Source: Paenibacillus tengchongensis (GTDB taxonomy: Bacteria > Bacillota > Bacilli > Paenibacillales > Paenibacillaceae). Taken from it: a stretch of 64,000 bases of DNA. The translations under genes and the position numbers were made by a program. The stretch's first letter is position 1; the number at the start of each line of letters is the position of its first letter. This document shows positions 21,204 through 30,276 of the stretch, piece after piece. The stretch spans positions 186,001 through 250,000 of the forward strand of contig NZ_WACP01000007.1 of assembly GCF_008973665.1 (NCBI RefSeq), given 5' to 3'. The notes beneath the pieces are model-generated. The model ran no database searches. It worked only from the letters and a program-made list of their open reading frames with translations, and had not been told where the DNA came from.

Positions 21204-21725
21204 CTAGGCGTGTACCGGCTCAGGCTTCTTCGCCTGCAGCGGCGGAGGCACCAGCCAGCCTTTCTTCTTAAGCATGTGCAGAATTTTCAGGCCCAGCGCC
21301 GCCTTCGTGGCATGGTATTTACCAAACAGCGCCCCGACATCCTCACGGATAGACATGGCCATCATCTGGCTGCAGGATACCAGCCCGGCACCGTTCTCCG
21401 CAGCGATCTTGGCGGCGATTTCCGGATCGGTGAAGCGGGCGCCGACCGGAATGTCCTCCAGTCTCGCTTCCGGACGGTTTGGCATAACCGGTGCAGAAGC
21501 AAGTCCGATGCCCTCAAGCAGGGAGTCACATTCGCTGACCTCCAGCTCCGCCTGATCGATCAGCTCGCCGAGCAGCTTCTTCAGATCATGATCACCCGCA
21601 TGGTACTGGTAGGCGCGGTAACAAGAGATGGCCCCTTTGGCTACCGTTGATGCCTGCCAGATACTGAAAATTTCCCCGTAATGCAGTGGTTCTTCCTTCG
21701 GATTGCCTCCCAGAATTCCTGTCAT
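21204..21725 (-). CDS. DUF3231 family protein
   Basis: 173-residue helical protein, probably with a ferritin-like bundle (HYGEIFSIWQASTVAKGAI, DHDLKKLLGELIDQAELEV, GLVSCSQMMAMSIREDVGA). DUF3231 proteins are common in spore formers and have no proven function. The ATG at 21725 has AAAGGGG upstream; the open frame continues 72 codons further without support. It is divergent from the amino acid permease. Confidence 0.78.
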   Translation of the reverse strand: MTGILGGNPKEEPLHYGEIFSIWQASTVAKGAISCYRAYQYHAGDHDLKKLLGELIDQAELEVSECDSLLEGIGLASAPVMPNRPEARLEDIPVGARFTDPEIAAKIAAENGAGLVSCSQMMAMSIREDVGALFGKYHATKAALGLKILHMLKKKGWLVPPPLQAKKPEPVHA

Positions 21726-21902
21726 TGATCCATGCCCCTTTGCCAATGAGATAAATACCGGCTTAGTATGGCATACACCGGTGAATCTATGCGGAAGGCA
21801 AACATTGTTCATGATTTGGAGAGAAATTCCCAAATTGAAACTTGCCAATCCGGGAAGTCTAGGGGGGTGGTGCAAAACGTAAACAAGCGAGGGAATGAAC
21901 TC

Positions 21903-23342
21903 ATGGGCAAGTCTTCCGGTAATGCGCAAGGCAAACAGCAATTGAAATGGTGGCAGCTGACGCTGCTGGGTGTCGCCGGGACGATCGGAACCGGCTATTT
22001 CCTGGGCTCGAGTCTGGCCATCTCCATCGGCGGGCCGGCGGTGCTCATTGCCTATCTGCTTGCAGCGGCAGGTACTTATGTTGTGTTTGACGCTCTGGCC
22101 CGGATGACAGCGAAACAGCCTGAGCAGGGCTCCTTCCGTTCCTATGCGAAGAAAGCCTTTGGCAACTGGGCGGGCTTCGGCAGCGGCTGGATATACTGGT
22201 TCTCGGAGCTGCTGATTATGGGCAGCCAGCTGTCGGCGCTGGCGATTTTTGCCCGGTTCTGGTTCCCGGCGGTCCCGATGTGGGTGTTCGCTGCCGGGTT
22301 CGGTCTGGCCGGGCTTGTGATCGTCTTTTTCGGCAACAAAGGCTTTGACCGCGTAGAGAATGTGCTGGCGGTGGTCAAGCTGGCTGCGATGGTGATGTTT
22401 CTTGTCCTGGCGGTTGCCCTGCTGGCCGGCTGGATCGGCGGCGGGAAGTATACGCCCAGGCTCCCGCTCAGCGGACAGGCGCTGTTTCCGGCCGGAACGG
22501 TGGGACTGTGGTCGGCTTTTATCTTTGCTTTTTACGCCTATGGCGGGATTGAAGTACTGGGAATTATGTCTTACCGGCTAAAGCAGCCGGAGGAAGCGCC
22601 CAAAGCGGGGAAAGTGATGCTTATTACGCTTGCGGCATTATATGTAGTCTCTATCGGATTGGCGGTAACCATGGTTCCGCTAAAGGCCTTCAATCCGGAA
22701 GAGAGTCCCTTTGTGCTGGCACTACGGAGCGACCGCCTGGCCTTTGTGCCGCATCTGTTCAACGGGGTGCTGATTACCGCCGGATTCTCGACGATGACTG
22801 CCTCGCTGTATGCCGTAACTTCTATGATGATTACGCTGGCCCAGGAAGGGGATGCCCCTCGGCTGTTCGCCAGGAAGTGGAAGAAGAAGTATCCGCTGCT
22901 TGCATTAAGTCTGATTCTGTGCGGACTGGTCGCCGCCGTTCTGCTGTCCCTGTTGCTGCCGGGGAAGGTCTATGAGTATATCACGACGGCAGCAGGAATT
23001 ATGCTGCTGTACAACTGGGCCTTTATTCTGCTGTCGTCAGGGAAGCTGCTGGAGTCCTCCGGCTTGAACAGCTTTAAACGCTGGAGCGGCCTTACGCTGA
23101 TTGCGGCGGCCATATCCGGAACGCTGTTTCACAAGCTGAGCCGCCCGGGCTTCTTCATCAGCCTCATCCTTGTAGCCCTGATTGCCGTATGTGATTTTAT
23201 AGTGCAGCGGGTCCGGAAGAAGAAGCAGGCTGCGTCCCGTGTGGAACAAGGCGGGCAGAAAGAGACGGCGGAGCTGCAGCCGCTGCCCGGCGGTCTGACG
23301 TTCCGCATTAAAGGCATCCGTCTGCGCCGCAGCAAGGGCTAA
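21903..23342 (+). CDS. APC family amino acid permease
   Basis: 479 residues with 12 predicted membrane helices. The first, WWQLTLLGVAGTIGTGYFLG, holds the unwound GTIGTG motif of amino acid/polyamine/cation permeases. Other typical elements are the EQGSFRSYA loop and FYAYGGIEVLG in helix 6. Substrate unknown. The ATG at 21903 follows GAGGGA; the frame extends upstream to 21768, and a GTG at 21868 also has a purine-rich site, so the start is not certain. The tail of about 50 residues is basic and glutamine-rich. Its stop overlaps that of the convergent LysE gene. Confidence 0.85.
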   Translation: MGKSSGNAQGKQQLKWWQLTLLGVAGTIGTGYFLGSSLAISIGGPAVLIAYLLAAAGTYVVFDALARMTAKQPEQGSFRSYAKKAFGNWAGFGSGWIYWFSELLIMGSQLSALAIFARFWFPAVPMWVFAAGFGLAGLVIVFFGNKGFDRVENVLAVVKLAAMVMFLVLAVALLAGWIGGGKYTPRLPLSGQALFPAGTVGLWSAFIFAFYAYGGIEVLGIMSYRLKQPEEAPKAGKVMLITLAALYVVSIGLAVTMVPLKAFNPEESPFVLALRSDRLAFVPHLFNGVLITAGFSTMTASLYAVTSMMITLAQEGDAPRLFARKWKKKYPLLALSLILCGLVAAVLLSLLLPGKVYEYITTAAGIMLLYNWAFILLSSGKLLESSGLNSFKRWSGLTLIAAAISGTLFHKLSRPGFFISLILVALIAVCDFIVQRVRKKKQAASRVEQGGQKETAELQPLPGGLTFRIKGIRLRRSKG

Positions 23343-23968
23343 GGGTAGAGCAGCATAAAGGCCTGAATGCCAAAATAGATCCCGAAGCCGACCAGCGACA
23401 AGCCGGACAGCACGGAAATGCTTTTAAGCACTCTCAGAGTCAGAAAGCGGCGGAACAGGCTTGAGGCCGAAGCCATCGTCACATCCCACAGCAAAATGCC
23501 AAGCACAATTCCGCCGCTGTATATCAGCAGCTGCTGCATCGGGTATTCGGAGGACGCCTTGGCCAATACCGAGCCGTAAATGCCAAGCCAGAACAGAATG
23601 GACAACGGGTTAAACAGCGACATCAGAAATCCCGACAGGAACGACTTGGCGTAGGACTCGTCCTGTCCGCGTGTATCTGCCGCCGAGATTTTGCCCGCGT
23701 CTCTGATGCTTTCGTATCCCGTATAGACCAGAACGAAGAACCCGAAGAGCCACAGGAATGCCTTAATAAAAGGGGCATCGAGGACATGGACTATTCCGAA
23801 ATAAACCAGCAGCATGTAGATGACATCCGCGCAGATCGCCCCGAGGCCGACCAGCCAGGCATGGAGAAAGCCGCCGCGGATGCCCTTGTCGAGCTGGGAA
23901 GCGTTGATCGGGCCGATCGGTGCAGACAAGGAAAGCCCCAGCAGTATGTATCCGATAAAAGCGTTCAC
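23339..23968 (-). CDS. LysE family exporter
   Basis: 209-residue membrane protein with six helices and the LysE/RhtB signature GLSLSAPIGPINASQL near the N-terminus. The family exports amino acids or derivatives. The GTG at 23968 lies 8 bp after AGGGAG; an in-frame GTG three codons earlier overlaps that site. The stop codon is interleaved with that of the plus-strand permease (CTAA at 23339-23342). Confidence 0.85.
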   Translation of the reverse strand: MNAFIGYILLGLSLSAPIGPINASQLDKGIRGGFLHAWLVGLGAICADVIYMLLVYFGIVHVLDAPFIKAFLWLFGFFVLVYTGYESIRDAGKISAADTRGQDESYAKSFLSGFLMSLFNPLSILFWLGIYGSVLAKASSEYPMQQLLIYSGGIVLGILLWDVTMASASSLFRRFLTLRVLKSISVLSGLSLVGFGIYFGIQAFMLLYP

Positions 23969-24082
23969 CGGTATCACTCCCTATGCTTTGTTTATTCCAT
24001 TCTTATTTCACCGAATGGAAATTTAGGACAAGATCAGCAAAAGAGTGTTCCGCTGTTGCAAAGGCGGATGATTGGAAAACGT

Positions 24083-24132
24083 CAAAGGAGCTGCCCAAAC
24101 CGCTGTTATGCGGCTTTTGGGCAGCTCCTTTT
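24083..24132. terminator. strong bidirectional terminator
   Basis: AAAGGAGCTGCCCAAA pairs with TTTTGGGCAGCTCCTTT, with an inner CCGC/GCGG. It lies just downstream of the minus-strand CotF-like gene. Confidence 0.85.
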
Positions 24133-24145
24133 GTAAATATAGCGC

Positions 24146-24646
24146 CTACAGCGAAAGCGCCTGATTAGCGGTATTCACATCATTTTGCAGCAGCTTAGGC
24201 AGGTCGTAGGAGGGATAAAAGCCGCGTTCCAGCATGAAGTAGAACACCTTTGCGTGCAGGGCGATGGCCGCGTTAAGCTGCTTCTGCAGTGTCTCGCGCA
24301 GCTGCGGGGTAGCTGTCTCGGTGATGCCGATGGCATAGCTGCGTACCGCTGTCTTGGCGAAGCCGAGCAGCTGGCCGGCGTAGAACGCGGTCAGGTCTAC
24401 AGGGCTTTTGTCTTTCCGGGTTCCCTGAGGCGCAAGCGGGTAATATTGCAGCAGCTCGCGCAGGTTCTGCTCCACGCCCTGGATCGCTTCCACATACAGG
24501 GCGTGCAGCTGAGGGTCCTTTACATCGTCCACGACCATTTTAAAATGAATCAGCTGATTGCTTTGGTAAGCCGTCAGCTCATGCAGCTCCATCGTTTCAT
24601 GCCAGGCCAGATGCTGCTGCTTGCGTTGCTGTTCGTAAGTATACAA
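24146..24646 (-). CDS. CotF-like spore coat protein
   Basis: 166-residue helical protein matching the Coat F domain pattern ([57 protein letters not shown]). In Bacillus, CotF proteins sit in the spore coat. The start is TTG at 24646 with a strong AGGAGGT 9 bp upstream, and no ATG fits. Neighbours include a Mn catalase and the cotJ operon, supporting a sporulation role. Confidence 0.82.
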   Translation of the reverse strand: MYTYEQQRKQQHLAWHETMELHELTAYQSNQLIHFKMVVDDVKDPQLHALYVEAIQGVEQNLRELLQYYPLAPQGTRKDKSPVDLTAFYAGQLLGFAKTAVRSYAIGITETATPQLRETLQKQLNAAIALHAKVFYFMLERGFYPSYDLPKLLQNDVNTANQALSL

Positions 24647-24719
24647 TACACGATACCTCCTAGGCGGTTATGCGTTAGCCTATTCGGCAGCGGCTTGTAA
24701 GGTGACGGGAACCGTGAAT

Positions 24720-25574
24720 CTACCGGTTCAGATCGCCGAGGCCCGGGGCGTGTTCGTTCGGCATTTCCGGCATCACCGGAGCAGGGAAGCCTGCCGGCGG
24801 CTCGGTCACCTGATATTCCCCTTTGTTGCGGCTCGGCGATGTGCCGTTCAGGATCTCCGCCATACGGTTAGGCTCCAGACTGAAGTTGAACTGCACATTA
24901 TGGTAACCCATTTCCACATATTTCCGGCATTCCGGATATTTATTGAGGTCGTAATTCGGAATCGGGAAGATATTGCCCCAGTTGACCCCGAGCGTCTCCA
25001 GCGCCTTTGCGAAGGCGTTTTGGTGGGCATTGTCGCGCACGATCAGGAAGGCCAGCGTCTCGCGGAAGGTCTGGTTGGCGCTCATTTCATAAATCCGCGT
25101 TTTTTGCAATACGCCGGTTGATTCCAGCACGACATTGTTCAGCAGGTCGGCAACCAGATTGCCGTGGCTGTAGACATAGTTGCCCAGCCAGGGATTTCCC
25201 GCAGCGTCAACAGGCAGGGAAGCCTGGGCCCCGACGATGAAATGGTGGGGATTGGCATGCTTGACCGCTTCGTCGAGCGGTGCAGCATCGGAGCCTGCGT
25301 TGCCGGCGCCCTCTTCACCTGATCCGTTCAGCAGCTGATTAATGGTGTGCTGTACAAGATCAACGTGGGCGATCTCCTCCAGGAAGATGCCGCGCATCAG
25401 GTCGCGGAACTGGAGCTCCGGTCCGCGGAAATTGCTGCTTTGGAAGAAATACTGCATCATGGTGCGCATTTCGCCGTAATGGCCGCCGAGAATTTCCTGC
25501 AGCACCTTGGCCGCCGCCGGGTCCGGCTGGTCCACCACGATATTGTTAATTAAACCGTCTTTATAGAAATACAT
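24720..25574 (-). CDS. manganese catalase
   Basis: 284-residue ferritin-like catalase that disproportionates hydrogen peroxide at a di-manganese site. Expected ligands appear in GHYGEMRTMMQYFFQS, FLEEIAHVDLV, NNVVLESTGVL and VRDNAHQNAF. The C-terminal 40 residues are proline-rich, as in spore-associated homologues. AGGAGG is 7 bp before the ATG at 25574; the open frame extends to 25706 without a better site. It lies 73 bp upstream, in transcription order, of the CotF-like gene and may be co-transcribed. Confidence 0.92.
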   Translation of the reverse strand: MYFYKDGLINNIVVDQPDPAAAKVLQEILGGHYGEMRTMMQYFFQSSNFRGPELQFRDLMRGIFLEEIAHVDLVQHTINQLLNGSGEEGAGNAGSDAAPLDEAVKHANPHHFIVGAQASLPVDAAGNPWLGNYVYSHGNLVADLLNNVVLESTGVLQKTRIYEMSANQTFRETLAFLIVRDNAHQNAFAKALETLGVNWGNIFPIPNYDLNKYPECRKYVEMGYHNVQFNFSLEPNRMAEILNGTSPSRNKGEYQVTEPPAGFPAPVMPEMPNEHAPGLGDLNR

Positions 25575-25741
25575 TGAACATCCTCCTGAATATACAGTTT
25601 GGGTAGCGCTCATAGTTTTGCCGGAACAAGCAGACTTATCCGCAAGGAAAGGGGATTTTCGGCGGGAAGCGCCGTAATGCATATTTCTTTCCCGGAACAG
25701 CCACACTAAGCAGCATGTAAAATAACAAAGGTGGTCAACTC

Positions 25742-27034
25742 ATGAAGAGTCAAAAAGGGGCTTTGGCGGCGCTCGCCTCCATTCCGCTGATCATGACGCT
25801 CGGCAACTCCATGCTGCTGCCGGTTCTGCCGCAGATCTCCAAGGAGCTGGGAGTCGGAGCGTTTCAGGTCAGTATGATCATCACGGTGTACGGCCTAATC
25901 GCCATAGTCATGATTCCCATTGCCGGATATTTATCCGACCGCTTCGGCCGCAAGAAGGTTATTATCCCCAGTCTTGCGCTGGCCGCCGCCGGAGGCGCTG
26001 TTTGTGTGGCGGCAGCCTGGTTCATGGACGGCACCGCCGCCTACGGGGTTATTCTCGGCGGCCGCCTGCTGCAGGGGATCGGTGCGGCGGGGGCGTTTCC
26101 GATCGTTATCCCTTTTGTGGGCGATTTATTTAAGGATGAGAAAGAGGTTAGCAAAGGACTGGGAATTGTCGAAACCTGCAACACCTTCGGCAAGGTGCTT
26201 AGCCCGATTCTGGGCGCTTATCTGGGGCTGGTACTGTGGTATGCACCATTCATTGCCATCCCGGTACTGAGCCTGCTTGCGCTTGTTCTCGTAGCCATTC
26301 TGGTCAAGGAACCCGGAAAGCGCGGCAGCGGGGAGCCGCAGAAGCTGCGGCAGTTCCTGAAGGGCATCAAGGATATTCTCCATGAGCACGGCCGGTGGCT
26401 GTATGCGATTTTTGCGATCGGCGGCATTTGTATGTTCATAACGTTCGGGGTATTGTTCTATTTATCGGAGACATTGGAAGCCAAGTACGGCCTGCACGGC
26501 GCTTCCAAAGGATATGTACTTGCGATTCCGCTGGCCCTGTTGTGCCTTGCGTCCTTTATCGGCGGCAAAATCATCGGGCAGAAAAAGAACCGCATGAAAT
26601 GGCTGGCGTTCCTGGGGATGGCTTTGCTGGCCGGAGCAATGGTGCTGACCATCTTCTCCAAGCAAATCGTCTATATGGTTAGCTTCCTGAGCCTTGGGGG
26701 AATCGGCATCGGCCTTGCTTTGCCCTGCATGGATGCCCTGATTACCGAGAGCCTTGAAAAAGAAAGCCGCGGCACGATTACCTCGCTGTACAGCAGTATG
26801 CGGTTTATCGGGGTGGCTCTCGGCCCGCCCGCCGTCTCGCTCCTGATGCGCACCGGACATTGGGTGCTCTTCGGAACAATGGCCGCTCTGGGCGTTGCCG
26901 GAGCGCTGCTGATCCTGTTCGCGGTGAAGCCCAGCAAGAGCGGGCAGGATCCAAGCAAACCGGAGAAGATGGAAAGGGAGAAGAAGGAGAAGTCCGTCAC
27001 CATCAGAGCTGGGGTGCGGCAGCGGGCAAGATAG
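25742..27034 (+). CDS. MFS efflux transporter
   Basis: 430 residues with 12 membrane helices. The loop 2-3 motif GYLSDRFGRKK and the proline-containing helix 5 region (GIVETCNTFGKVLSPILGAYLG) place it with drug:H+ antiporters. The C-terminus is highly charged (KPEKMEREKKEK). The natural substrate is not readable. AAAGGTGG precedes the ATG. It is monocistronic and ends at a shared terminator with the convergent GH13 gene. Confidence 0.85.
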   Translation: MKSQKGALAALASIPLIMTLGNSMLLPVLPQISKELGVGAFQVSMIITVYGLIAIVMIPIAGYLSDRFGRKKVIIPSLALAAAGGAVCVAAAWFMDGTAAYGVILGGRLLQGIGAAGAFPIVIPFVGDLFKDEKEVSKGLGIVETCNTFGKVLSPILGAYLGLVLWYAPFIAIPVLSLLALVLVAILVKEPGKRGSGEPQKLRQFLKGIKDILHEHGRWLYAIFAIGGICMFITFGVLFYLSETLEAKYGLHGASKGYVLAIPLALLCLASFIGGKIIGQKKNRMKWLAFLGMALLAGAMVLTIFSKQIVYMVSFLSLGGIGIGLALPCMDALITESLEKESRGTITSLYSSMRFIGVALGPPAVSLLMRTGHWVLFGTMAALGVAGALLILFAVKPSKSGQDPSKPEKMEREKKEKSVTIRAGVRQRAR

Positions 27035-27052
27035 GCGAGGTTCCTTAACAAT

Positions 27053-27092
27053 AACGGCTGCTTCCGTCTGTAGACGGGGCAGCCGTTTATTT
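27053..27092. terminator. bidirectional terminator
   Basis: AACGGCTGC pairs with GCAGCCGTT, with inner CCGTC/GACGG, followed by TTTATTT on the plus strand. Confidence 0.8.
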
Positions 27093-27105
27093 ATGTGGCG
27101 TACGC

Positions 27106-28890
27106 TCAGGATTTCTTCAATATCGTATAGCCGTATGGCTCCAGTTCAACCTGAATCAGGCCCTCTACCGGCTCTGCACGTTCACCGGAAAGCGCATTGT
27201 CCCACCGGCCCTCAAGCTCCAGAGACAGCTGCACCGGCTGGTCGGAAGGATTCATCCATACGGTTAAATGCTCCTCGTCATTAAACCGTTCGTACACGAA
27301 CGCACGCTCGTCCTCCCGGGCCCGCAGGAACCCGAATTCACCTGTGCGGAGGGCTGAATGCTTGTGCCGGAGCTGAATCAGCTCCCGGTAGCTTTGCAGC
27401 AGGCCGCGGTCCTGCTTCTCTTCTTCCCAGATCATACACTTCCGGCAATCCGGATCGCCTTCGCCTTCAAGCCCCACCTCATCGCCGTAGAAAATGCACG
27501 GCGTTCCGGTAAAGGTGAAGAGGAAGGCCGCCGCAAGCTTCAGTTTCCGCTTGTCGCCGCCCAGCTGGGTCAGCAGGCGTGCCGTGTCATGGCTGGCGAG
27601 CAGATTGAACATGACCTCATTGGCCTGCTGCGGATAACGCATCAGCAGATGCCCGATATAAGCGGCGAATGTATCCGCACCCAGTGAGTCGTCCCGTAAA
27701 TATTCAAGCAGCCGGTCGGACAACGGATAATTCATCACGGAATCAAACTGGTCGCCGTCCAGCCAGCGCAGGGAGTCTGTCCACACCTCGCCGATAATAT
27801 AAGCTTCCGGATTGATCGCTTTGATCCGCTTGCGGAACTCCCGCCAGAAGGCGTGGTCAATCTCGTTGGCCACATCCAGCCGCCAGCCGTCCATGCCGAG
27901 TTCCTTCAGCCAGTATTCGGCAATATCCAGCAGGTACTCCCGGGTTTCGGGATTGGCGGTATTCAGCTTCGGCATTTGCGGGAAGAAGCCGAACGCATCA
28001 TAATTGGGCCGGTCTTCTTTGACCTCCACCGGAAAGCTGTGGATATGGAACCAGCCGGCATACTTTGATTGCTCCCCGTGCTCGATAACATCCTTGAACT
28101 GCGGCGAGTTTGCCCCGATATGGTTGAATACGGCGTCCAGCACGACGCGAATACCCTTCGCATGGGCTTCCTGTACGAGCTGCTTCAGCAGCTCCAGATC
28201 GCCGAAATGGGGATCGACCTTCTTGTAATCCAGCGTATCGTATTTATGGTTGGTCGGCGCTTCAAAGATCGGGGTCAGATACAGCGCAGTGATTCCCAGA
28301 TCGGCGAGATAACCGAGCTCGTTGATAATCCCCTGCAGATCCCCGCCGAAGAAGCTTTCCGTGTCCGGCGTTTCGCCCCATGCCGAAATGTCCTCCGGAT
28401 CATTGTCAGGGTCGCCGTTGGCAAAGCGGTCCGGCATGATCTGATAGAAGACAGCCGATTTGGCCCATTCCGGGGGATCGAACATGTCGATGATATGAAC
28501 ATAAGGCTGGTCAAAAAAGCCGTTCGGCGCTTCGGGCTCTTCGGTATATACGCCGGTCTCGGTCAGCCAGACCGACTCCTGTCCGGCATGAAAGCGGAAA
28601 GCATAAGAAAACCGCCGGTTGTCGGGGGTAACACCGGCCTGCCAATAGTCAAAAAACCGGTCGCTGGCCACCTTGCGCATCGGATGCTCGTGATGAAAGG
28701 CCTCCCAGTCATACTTGTCGCCTGTAAGGGCAAAGGCCCGGTTCACGTCGCCTTTCTTGGTGCGGACGCGCAAATGGAAAACATCCTTGTCGTAAGAATA
28801 GGCCCATTTGCTGTGGGAGAGATGGTGCAGGCATTCGAGATGAATCTGCGTAGGATGATCGGGTTGAATCTTGCGCTGATTGGTTATCAT
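27106..28890 (-). CDS. GH13 cyclomaltodextrinase/neopullulanase-type glycosidase
   Basis: 594-residue alpha-glucan hydrolase. An N-terminal CBM34-like domain (to about residue 125) precedes the barrel. The four GH13 regions are present: DAVFNHIG, GWRLDVANEIDH (nucleophile Asp), IIGEVW (acid/base Glu) and LLASHDTARL. No signal peptide, so it acts in the cytosol on imported maltodextrins or cyclodextrins; maltogenic amylase and neopullulanase activities are not separable by sequence. The ATG at 28890 has GGAGGGT upstream. Confidence 0.92.
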   Translation of the reverse strand: MITNQRKIQPDHPTQIHLECLHHLSHSKWAYSYDKDVFHLRVRTKKGDVNRAFALTGDKYDWEAFHHEHPMRKVASDRFFDYWQAGVTPDNRRFSYAFRFHAGQESVWLTETGVYTEEPEAPNGFFDQPYVHIIDMFDPPEWAKSAVFYQIMPDRFANGDPDNDPEDISAWGETPDTESFFGGDLQGIINELGYLADLGITALYLTPIFEAPTNHKYDTLDYKKVDPHFGDLELLKQLVQEAHAKGIRVVLDAVFNHIGANSPQFKDVIEHGEQSKYAGWFHIHSFPVEVKEDRPNYDAFGFFPQMPKLNTANPETREYLLDIAEYWLKELGMDGWRLDVANEIDHAFWREFRKRIKAINPEAYIIGEVWTDSLRWLDGDQFDSVMNYPLSDRLLEYLRDDSLGADTFAAYIGHLLMRYPQQANEVMFNLLASHDTARLLTQLGGDKRKLKLAAAFLFTFTGTPCIFYGDEVGLEGEGDPDCRKCMIWEEEKQDRGLLQSYRELIQLRHKHSALRTGEFGFLRAREDERAFVYERFNDEEHLTVWMNPSDQPVQLSLELEGRWDNALSGERAEPVEGLIQVELEPYGYTILKKS

Positions 28891-29002
28891 AGCTGACCCT
28901 CCGCTTTGAATAGTATAGTGATTAGTTCCATTGTTGTCTGCGGCGGCGAAAATCATCCGCAAAATATAGTAAACCCTGCATTGGTGATATTAAACACTTT
29001 AA

Positions 29003-30238
29003 CTAAATTAATTCATCGCGGCGGCGCAGATACCGGTAAAGAAAGCAGCCGCAGATCGCGCTGAGCAGTGCACACAATCCGATAAACGCGTATCCCGCCT
29101 GCAATCCGCGCAGCAGTCCGCTTGGGGAGGAGCCGCCGAAGGAACGCTTGACGCCTTCGATAATACCGCCGATGGCATAGTTGCCGATGACGCTGCCCAG
29201 CCCCATCAGCGTTACCGTGAAGGTGATGGCCGTATCGCTGCCATGCGGATAACGCTTGGCGATAAAGGCCATAACGGTCGGATAAATCATGGCGATGCCG
29301 ATGCCTGCGGCGGCAAAGAAAAACGCGAGAGACTCTCCGCCCCAGATCGCAGCGAAGGTGCAGAGTGCTGAAAGGGCGGCGAAGATGATCAGCGACAGGG
29401 TAAACCCGATCCGGTCGGTTACCGGCCCCAGCAGCAGCCGGGCGAGCGCAAAGCAGAGGAAGAAGGCCGACAGCATGCCTGAAGCCTTCACGGGCTCCCA
29501 TTCGTAGGCTTTCTCCAGAAAGTTGACCAGCCAGCCGCCGACGGCCAGCTCGGACACGACACCGAAGGAGAGGATGGCCACCATCATCCAGATGACAGGG
29601 TCGCGCAGCAGCACCTTGAACGGCAGGCGGTCTTCATGGGCCACCTCGTCGCCCGGGAAGGAACTGAACCAGGCCGACAGGATCGGCAGCAGGGACAGGG
29701 AGAGCATGACCAGGTACATGCCCCGCCAGTCGAGGACATGTCCGAAGAGGCTGACCGACATCAGGCCGGTAGCCATCAGGGGAGCCAGGGTGGAGCTGAA
29801 GCCATAAAAGAAATGCGACAGATTCATCATGGTTCCGGTATTCTTGACGAAGATTCGCGCGCCGAGGATCGCGAGTGCGATCTCGAGCATCCCGTTGCCG
29901 ATATACATCAGGAAGTAGGAAGCGGTAAAGAAAGAGTAGGTGTGAGCAATATAGATCAGCACACCGGAAATCAGCATGGAGGCGAACGCCAGGATGCTGA
30001 CGGCCTTGATCCCCCATTTGCGGACCAGAATGGCCGTGAAGGAGCAGGCGATCAGATACCCGAGGGCATTGAGCGAGAGCAGCGTTCCGAGCTGCTGTTC
30101 ACTGAGCGCGAAGTCGAACTGGATCCGCGGAATAGCCGGGCCCTTAATATTCTCCGAAATCCCGAAGATGATAAAACCCAAAAATATGGTTGCGAGCTGA
30201 AGGGCATAAGTTTTGTTTAGTCTGCCTTGTTGTTTCAA
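29003..30238 (-). CDS. MFS transporter, probable sugar permease
   Basis: 411 residues and 12 membrane helices, like the fucose/glucose (FHS-like) branch of the MFS (FGISENIKGPAIPRIQFDF, FFYGFSSTLAPLMA). It follows the ROK regulator by 38 bp on the same strand, which suggests a sugar or glycoside substrate; this is inference from context. The sequence reads through to a charged RRRDELI tail. Confidence 0.82.
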   Translation of the reverse strand: MKQQGRLNKTYALQLATIFLGFIIFGISENIKGPAIPRIQFDFALSEQQLGTLLSLNALGYLIACSFTAILVRKWGIKAVSILAFASMLISGVLIYIAHTYSFFTASYFLMYIGNGMLEIALAILGARIFVKNTGTMMNLSHFFYGFSSTLAPLMATGLMSVSLFGHVLDWRGMYLVMLSLSLLPILSAWFSSFPGDEVAHEDRLPFKVLLRDPVIWMMVAILSFGVVSELAVGGWLVNFLEKAYEWEPVKASGMLSAFFLCFALARLLLGPVTDRIGFTLSLIIFAALSALCTFAAIWGGESLAFFFAAAGIGIAMIYPTVMAFIAKRYPHGSDTAITFTVTLMGLGSVIGNYAIGGIIEGVKRSFGGSSPSGLLRGLQAGYAFIGLCALLSAICGCFLYRYLRRRDELI

Positions 30239-30276
30239 TGTCTGAACCCCCTGGTGAAGTTGAAAAATGGATAAAT

